The notes under the pieces: model-generated | Told to the model about the DNA's origin: nothing | Database searches by the model: none | The model's input: only the letters and a program-made list of their open reading frames with translations | Program-made: the position numbers and the translations under genes | Part shown: piece by piece, positions 41,990 through 46,329 of the stretch | How positions within the stretch are numbered: the stretch's first letter is position 1 | How the letters are laid out: each line of letters begins with the position of its first letter | Assembly: GCA_023411175.1 (NCBI GenBank) | Contig: JAEYPB010000086.1 | Span: forward strand, 1-46,329 | DNA length: 46,329 bases | Source: Bacillota bacterium | GTDB taxonomy: Bacteria; Bacillota; Clostridia; Christensenellales; Aristaeellaceae | Direction of reading: 5' to 3'

Positions 41990-42480
41990 AAAGATACCTG
42001 ACGGTCTTTTTACTGCATTGGGCTTCTGCGCGGGCCTGAAACCCTTTGGGTTTCCGGGCGGCCCGCTGACGATTGCGCTGAAATCCCCTTCAGGTCTTTC
42101 AGCGCGTGGGAACGGGGGTTCCTGCGCGGGCCTGAAACCCTTTGGGTTTCCGGGCGGCCCGCTGACGGTCGGTATTGTTTACTCCACCAGTGTTCGCACT
42201 GGTTCCGTAAAACCGTTCCCAGCGCGCATGTCGCCGGGAACGATTGGATGGTACGTGGGCTTGACGAGCGCCGCCGGGAACGAGTGGAGAAGGCTGGCGG
42301 CGGAAGGTATTCCGCAGAGCGCCGGGAACGGATGGAGAAGGTGCTTCACAGAGCGCCGCCGGGATTGAGTGAAGAAGACGTTACAGACGGGGTCCACGGT
42401 TCTCGCCGGAGGGATGAAGACTCACGGCGAACGAGGGATGGTTGAAAGAGAAGACGGCGGGTTAAAAGCCTTCTATATCG
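41990..42480. repeat. Repeat-rich gap between signal peptidase genes (no gene)
   Basis: The 554-base gap 41979-42532 carries two near-identical nested hairpins 96 bases apart (42030-42066 and 42126-42162; outer GCGGGCC/GGCCCGC, inner GAAACCC/GGGTTTC), a CCAGT-type double hairpin (42186-42203 and 42215-42241) and three degenerate copies of a motif resembling GAGCGCCGGGAACG...GGAGAAGG starting near 42266, 42317 and 42350. Open frames here follow the repeats and lack start signals. Confidence 0.75.
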
Positions 42481-42532
42481 CGAGACAGGGAATGATGCGG
42501 GAATCGTTTAATGCGAGAAAGGTCGTAAGTCG

Positions 42533-43123
42533 ATGAGTGAAATTAATACACCGATGGTCGAAACCGGCAAGAGCCCGAAGAAAGACGCCAGGAAGGAAAT
42601 TATGGAGTGGGTCAAGTCGATCCTGGTTGCGCTGGTCATCGTGGCGATCGTGCGCACGTTCCTGTTCACGATGATCCGGGTGGACGGCGAATCCATGCTG
42701 GAGACGCTCCAGGACGGCGACCGGCTGGCCGCCACCATCATCGACGGCAAGCTCTTCGGCTATGACCGGGGCGACGTGGTCATCCTGACCTATCCGGGCG
42801 CGGACCACTACTGCGTCAAGCGCATCATCGGCCTTCCGGGCGAGACGATTGAAATCAAGACCGGAGACGTGTACATCGGCGGCGAACTTCTGGAAGAGCC
42901 CTACATCACCCACAAGAGCCGCGATTCGATGGATGCGTACCAGATTCCCGAAGGGGCATACTTTGTCATGGGCGACAACCGGATTGTCTCGCTGGACAGC
43001 CGCGCCGTGGGTCCGGTGGAAGAAGGGCCCTGGGTGCAGATCGGCATCCCGGAAAAGGGCGCGATCCTCGGCAAGGTTCATTTGAGGCTGTGGCCCTTTG
43101 ACACCATTTCAACCATCGGTTAG
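42533..43123 (+). CDS. lepB: Signal peptidase I
   Basis: Membrane-bound S26 endopeptidase that removes signal peptides on the outer face. 196 residues: a charged N-terminus, one membrane helix (about 27-46, VKSILVALVIVAIVRTFLFT), catalytic Ser54 in VDGESMLETL, general base Lys96 in YCVKRIIGLPGE, and box E MGDNRIVSLDSR. The usual SMxPTL proline is Glu. ATG 42533 has AAAGG ten bases upstream. It ends eight bases before a second copy. Confidence 0.95.
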   Translation: MSEINTPMVETGKSPKKDARKEIMEWVKSILVALVIVAIVRTFLFTMIRVDGESMLETLQDGDRLAATIIDGKLFGYDRGDVVILTYPGADHYCVKRIIGLPGETIEIKTGDVYIGGELLEEPYITHKSRDSMDAYQIPEGAYFVMGDNRIVSLDSRAVGPVEEGPWVQIGIPEKGAILGKVHLRLWPFDTISTIG

Positions 43124-43131
43124 GAGAAGTT

Positions 43132-43758
43132 ATGCAGGATTCTGAAAAACGCGGCGCGCCCGCGCCGGAAGCCGCGCCCGAGGCGAAGGCGGAAACCGCG
43201 CCGACGCCACAGGATGTCCGAAGGGCCAAGGCAAAAAAGGAGATCCGCGAATGGATCATTTCCATCGCGGTGGCGCTGCTGGCGGTATTTCTGATCCGTT
43301 CGTTCCTCTTCACCGTCATCCGCGTGGACGGCGACTCCATGCGGGAAACGCTGCACGACGGCGAGCGGCTGATCGTGACCGTCGCGGACGTCAAGCTATC
43401 CGGCGTCCAGCGGGGCGACGTGGTCATCTGCCACTACCCCGGGCGCACGGGGCTGCTCGGCTTTAAAGAGAACTTCGTCAAGCGCGTGGTGGGCGTCGCG
43501 GGCGACACCATCGTGATGCTCAACGGAGATACCTTTATAGGCGGAGAAAAGATCGAAGAACCCTTCGTCGCATACCCCAGCCCGTTTATAAACGGCGCAT
43601 GGGAGGTTCCGGAAGGCTACGTCTTCGTCTGCGGCGACAACCGCGCCGGCTCCCACGACAGCCGGAGCGCCGACGTGGGCCCCATCGAGGAGAGCGAGAT
43701 CGTCGGCAAGGTACGCCTCGTGATGTGGCCGCTGAACGCGGTCCGGGCGGTGGGGTAG
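43132..43758 (+). CDS. lepB: Signal peptidase I (second active-type copy)
   Basis: 208 residues. An Ala/Pro/Glu-rich N-terminal stretch (about 8-28), one membrane helix (about 42-60), Ser69 in VDGDSMRETL, Lys117 in ENFVKRVVGVAG and box E GDNRAGSHDSR. ATG 43132 follows AGGAG. Shares an operon with the preceding copy; multiple SPases are common in sporulating Firmicutes and usually differ in substrate or growth phase. Confidence 0.95.
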   Translation: MQDSEKRGAPAPEAAPEAKAETAPTPQDVRRAKAKKEIREWIISIAVALLAVFLIRSFLFTVIRVDGDSMRETLHDGERLIVTVADVKLSGVQRGDVVICHYPGRTGLLGFKENFVKRVVGVAGDTIVMLNGDTFIGGEKIEEPFVAYPSPFINGAWEVPEGYVFVCGDNRAGSHDSRSADVGPIEESEIVGKVRLVMWPLNAVRAVG

Positions 43759-43782
43759 GACGCCGGGTAAGATGACGGGTAA

Positions 43783-43999
43783 GACGCCGGGGGCGCTGCC
43801 CCCGAACCCCCGCAAGGGCAGATCTCCCCTTGACCCCACGCTTGAAGTCTGGTCTTAAAAAGAAGAAGCATAGGGCAGCACTGCCGCTCTACGCTTCTTT
43901 TTTCTTATTTTCGAATGCCCGCTTGCGGGCATTCGAAGGAAGGAGTCCAGAGGAAATCATTTCCTCTGGCGGGGGCCCGGGGGCAGCGCCCCCGGCGTC
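43783..43999. mobile_element. Possible MITE-like element with 21 bp inverted ends
   Basis: A perfect 21-base inverted repeat (43783-43803 and 43979-43999; arms start GACGCCGGGGGCGCTGCC) encloses 175 bases without a gene, and similarity extends outward in the repeated GACGCCGGG units. Inside are a terminator-like hairpin, CGAATGCCCGC/GCGGGCATTCG (about 43914-43937) and CCAGAGGAAAT/ATTTCCTCTGG (43948-43970). It lies just after the aminotransferase stop on the other strand. No target duplication was identified. Confidence 0.45.
43864..43904 (+). terminator. Terminator of the signal peptidase operon
   Basis: Interrupted stem AGAAGC..GGCAG / CTGCC..GCTTCT followed by a T-run (TTCTTTTTTCTT), about 105 bases past the stop of the last signal peptidase gene. 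Confidence 0.65.
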
Positions 44000-44011
44000 A
44001 TTCCCCCGGCG

Positions 44012-45199
44012 TCACCTTGCCCCGTGCGCCTCCATGAACTTCCCGATGCGGCGGAGCGCCTCGGTCAGTTTTTCGGTGGAGGCCGCGTAGGACACGCGGA
44101 AGTGTCCCTCACCGCCCGTGCCGAAGGCGGTGCCGGGCACGGCGGCGACCTTCTGTTCCTTGAGCAGCCGCTCGCAGAACTCCTGGCTCGTCATGCCGGT
44201 ATTCTTCACCGACGGGAACGCGTAGAACGCGCCCAGCGGCTCAAAGCAATCTAGGCCCAGCGCGTTGAAGCCGTCCACCACCAGCCGCCGTCTGCGGTCA
44301 TAGGCGCGAACCATCGTGCTCACATCCGCGTAGCCGTTCTCCGCGCCGACCTTCAGCGCTTCGAGCGCCGCGTACTGACCGGCGGTGGGCGCGCAGAGCA
44401 TGGTGAACTGGTGGATCTTGCACATGATCGCCGCGAGTTCCTTCGGCGCGCAGGCGTAGCCCAGGCGCCAGCCGGTCATCGCGAAGGCCTTTGAGAAGCC
44501 GGAGAGCGTGATCGTCCGCTCCCACATGCCGGGGATTGACGCGAACGACACGTGGCGATTTCCGCCGTAGGTCAACTCGGCGTAGATCTCGTCGGCGATG
44601 ACGATGACGTTCGTGTCCCGGAGCACGTCCGCGATCTTCTGAAGATCCTCCCAGCCCATCACGCCGCCGGTGGGGTTGTTGGGGTAGGGCAGGATCAGCG
44701 CCTTGGTCTTCGGGGTGAGGCAGGCCTTGAGCGCCTCCGGCGTCATGCGGAAGGCATTCTCGGCGCTGGTCGGAAGGGTCACGCACTTGCCGCCGGCGAA
44801 GGCGATGCCCGGCGCGTAGGAGACGTAGGTCGGGTCGGGGGCAATCACCTCGTCGCCCGGCTCCACCAGCGCGCGGAGCGCGAGGTCGATGCCTTCGCTG
44901 GCGCCGACGGTGACCAGGATCTCATCCTTCGGGTCGTAGCGGACGCCGAACCGCCCCTCCATGTACCCCGCGATGGCGCGGCGCAGCTCAATGAGGCCCC
45001 AGTTCGAGGTGTAGTGGGTATGCCCCTGGCGCAGCGAGTAGATGGCGGCGTCGTTGTAGCTCCAGGGTGTGGTGAAGTCCGGCTCGCCCACACCCAGCGA
45101 GATCGCATCCTTCATTTCACTGACGATGTCGAAGAACTTGCGGATGCCGGAGGGCGGCACGTCGGCGACGCGGCGGCAGACGATCGATTCGTAGTTCAC
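44012..45199 (-). CDS. Pyridoxal-phosphate aminotransferase (class I/II, aspartate-type)
   Basis: 395 residues. The PLP lysine lies in SGFSKAFAMTGWRLGY, with ISLGVGEPDFTTP, the PNNPTGG loop, DEIYAELTYGG and FRVSYA at expected distances. Typical of family Ib aminotransferases acting on aspartate or aromatic amino acids; the exact substrate is not determined. GTG 45199 overlaps the stop of the lrp-like gene (GTGA), so the two are translationally coupled, suggesting amino-acid-responsive control. Confidence 0.93.
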   Translation of the reverse strand: MNYESIVCRRVADVPPSGIRKFFDIVSEMKDAISLGVGEPDFTTPWSYNDAAIYSLRQGHTHYTSNWGLIELRRAIAGYMEGRFGVRYDPKDEILVTVGASEGIDLALRALVEPGDEVIAPDPTYVSYAPGIAFAGGKCVTLPTSAENAFRMTPEALKACLTPKTKALILPYPNNPTGGVMGWEDLQKIADVLRDTNVIVIADEIYAELTYGGNRHVSFASIPGMWERTITLSGFSKAFAMTGWRLGYACAPKELAAIMCKIHQFTMLCAPTAGQYAALEALKVGAENGYADVSTMVRAYDRRRRLVVDGFNALGLDCFEPLGAFYAFPSVKNTGMTSQEFCERLLKEQKVAAVPGTAFGTGGEGHFRVSYAASTEKLTEALRRIGKFMEAHGAR

Positions 45200-45693
45200 G
45201 GGGACACCGCCAGTCGCTCGTCGCGGCGGACGCCTTCCAGGATGACGCCATCGTTTTTGTACCGCTTGAGCACGAAGTGGGTGGCGGTGGAGTTGACGTG
45301 TTCGAGGGTGGACAGCTTTTCGCTGACGAACAGCGCCAGCTGCTTGATGGTCTTGCCGCGCACCAGGACCATCAGGTCGTAGGCGCCGCTCATCAGGTAG
45401 ACGCTGGAGACCTCCTCAAACCGGTAGATGCGCTCGGCGATGGCGTCAAAGCCCTGATCCCGCTGGGGGGTGACGCGCACCTCGATCAGCGCCTCGACCT
45501 CCTCGCCCCCGGCCAGATCCCAGTTGATCATGGCGGGGTATTTCACGATGATGCCGCGCCTTTCCATGCTGGCGATGGACTCGCGGACGGTCTTTTCGTC
45601 GCTTCCGGTCATGACGGCGATGCGCTCCGGCGCGGTGCGGGCGTCCTCCTTGAGGATCTCCAGGATGTTCAGTTCAAAATCGTTGACGCACAC
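45196..45693 (-). CDS. Lrp/AsnC-family transcriptional regulator
   Basis: 165 residues. An N-terminal winged helix (FELNILEILKEDARTAPERIAVMTGSDEKTVRESIASMERRGIIVKYPAMIN) and a C-terminal RAM/AsnC ligand domain (VEALIEVRVTPQRDQGFDAIAERIYRFEEVSSVYLMSGAYDLMVLVRG). GTG 45693 has AAGGAG nine bases upstream. It lies 13 bases after parB and overlaps the aminotransferase gene, so it probably controls that enzyme; amino acids are the usual ligands of the family. Confidence 0.94.
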   Translation of the reverse strand: MCVNDFELNILEILKEDARTAPERIAVMTGSDEKTVRESIASMERRGIIVKYPAMINWDLAGGEEVEALIEVRVTPQRDQGFDAIAERIYRFEEVSSVYLMSGAYDLMVLVRGKTIKQLALFVSEKLSTLEHVNSTATHFVLKRYKNDGVILEGVRRDERLAVSP

Positions 45694-45706
45694 GGCGTTT
45701 CACTCC

Positions 45707-46329
45707 TTATTTCTTGGTGAGGATGCCGTCGAGGATATCCCAGATTCGCTCCAGGTCCTCGTAGCTGGAATAGGAAAGGGTCAGCCGGCCGCGCTTTTCG
45801 TCGCCGTCCAGCCGCACCCGGGTTCCGAAGACTTCCCGCGCCATGGTCTCGAGCTTGACCAGCTCGCCGGCCGGGCGGGGTTTCGCCACCTTCTCGGCGG
45901 GTTTCTCCTGCTGCTGACAGATGCGCTCCAGCTGGCGCACGCTTAAGGATTGCGCGCGGACGAGGTTCGCCAGCCGCACCTGCTGCTCGGCGCTTTCAAG
46001 CCCCGCCAGCGCCCGCGCGTGCCCGGCGGACAGCACGCCGCTCTTTAGCATGTCCAGAACGGCCTCCGGCAGCGTCAGAAGGCGCAAAAGGTTGGCGATG
46101 GCCGGGCGGCTCTTGCCGAGCCGCGACGCCGCCTGCTCCTGGGTGTAGTCGCACTCGGCGATCAGTGCGCGAACGCCCATCGCTTCCTCAACCGGGTTCA
46201 GCCCCTCGCGCTGCAGGTTCTCGATCAGCGCGATTTCCAGGCGGCGCTTGGCGTCATAATCCCGGACGATGGCGGGGATTTCGTTCAGGCCCGCCAGCCG
46301 CGGGGCGCGGCCGCGCCCCGCCCCCGCGC
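45707..46329 (-). CDS. parB: ParB/Spo0J-family partition protein (5' part outside window)
   Basis: The visible 207 residues continue past the window edge, since the frame upstream of ATG 46180 encodes LAGLNEIPAIVRDYDAKRRLEIALIENLQREGLNPVEEA, the conserved ParB core. HTH: YTQEQAASRLGKSRPAIANLLRLL. ParB loads at parS near the origin and segregates it; in spore formers it is also Spo0J. The motif usually written GERRxR reads GAGRGR at 46305-46322. No parA or rsmG is visible. Noc is a less likely alternative. Confidence 0.93.
   Translation of the reverse strand, partial: AGAGRGRAPRLAGLNEIPAIVRDYDAKRRLEIALIENLQREGLNPVEEAMGVRALIAECDYTQEQAASRLGKSRPAIANLLRLLTLPEAVLDMLKSGVLSAGHARALAGLESAEQQVRLANLVRAQSLSVRQLERICQQQEKPAEKVAKPRPAGELVKLETMAREVFGTRVRLDGDEKRGRLTLSYSSYEDLERIWDILDGILTKK

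Noticed and set aside
42018..42368. Plus-strand 116-codon frame with repeated GLKPFGFPGGPLT
   Set aside because: The peptide repeats only reflect the two hairpin repeats in the DNA; no start signal.

Overview
The window looks like the replication-origin region of a GC-rich, endospore-forming, anaerobic Firmicute, probably an uncultured Clostridia lineage. The evidence is a GerA-type germinant receptor operon, the sporulation genes yabP and yabQ, a ferredoxin-linked 2-oxoacid oxidoreductase, a HrcA/CIRCE-controlled groESL operon, consensus SigA promoters and strong AGGAGG-type ribosome binding sites. No transposase, phage gene or CRISPR array was found.

Layout. 1-5157: two tandem copies of a hairpin-rich repeat, then gyrB and gyrA on the plus strand, ending in a strong terminator. 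5159-11109 (mostly minus): rpsD, groEL, groES, a small coiled-coil protein, a Mn-type superoxide dismutase and two unrecognised small genes. 11467-19135 (minus): one arabinoside-use operon, reading abfA (GH51), sugar-binding protein, two permeases, an ArsR-type regulator and a second GH51 enzyme, with a consensus promoter and three similar operators. 19310-19601: initiator and elongator tRNA-Met under one promoter. 19725-21613 (minus): yabP, yabQ, divIC-like and ppx/gppA-like genes, with a divergent degenerate radC. 22585-27758: a DUF1275 membrane protein and two large PAS-GGDEF-HD-GYP c-di-GMP proteins. 28049-28858: a MarR regulator with a metal-binding-like tail. 28951-32975 (minus): a four-gene ger operon. 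32976-35413: dnaA flanked by DnaA boxes. 35414-38063: dnaN overlapping mnmE. 38134-41978: a four-subunit 2-oxoacid:ferredoxin oxidoreductase, DUF951 and an apparently inactive signal peptidase paralogue. 42533-43758: two active-type signal peptidases. 44012-46329 (minus): aminotransferase, Lrp/AsnC regulator and partial parB.

How it fits together. Genes left of about 33 kb are mainly minus and those right of it mainly plus, consistent with an origin around dnaA. gyrBA and the parB group are exceptions. The usual rpmH-rnpA-yidC-jag and recF neighbours of dnaA are absent, so the locus is rearranged.

Most unusual features: (i) a signal peptidase paralogue with both catalytic residues replaced and a 190-residue charged extension; (ii) an intergenic family of nested hairpins whose outer stems covary between copies, concentrated around gyrBA, dnaA and the signal peptidases; (iii) a recent 3 x 87 bp in-frame expansion inside mnmE; (iv) a MarR protein with a His/Cys repeat tail; (v) a RadC without its metal-binding motif; (vi) a shared inverted repeat upstream of rpsD and sodA.
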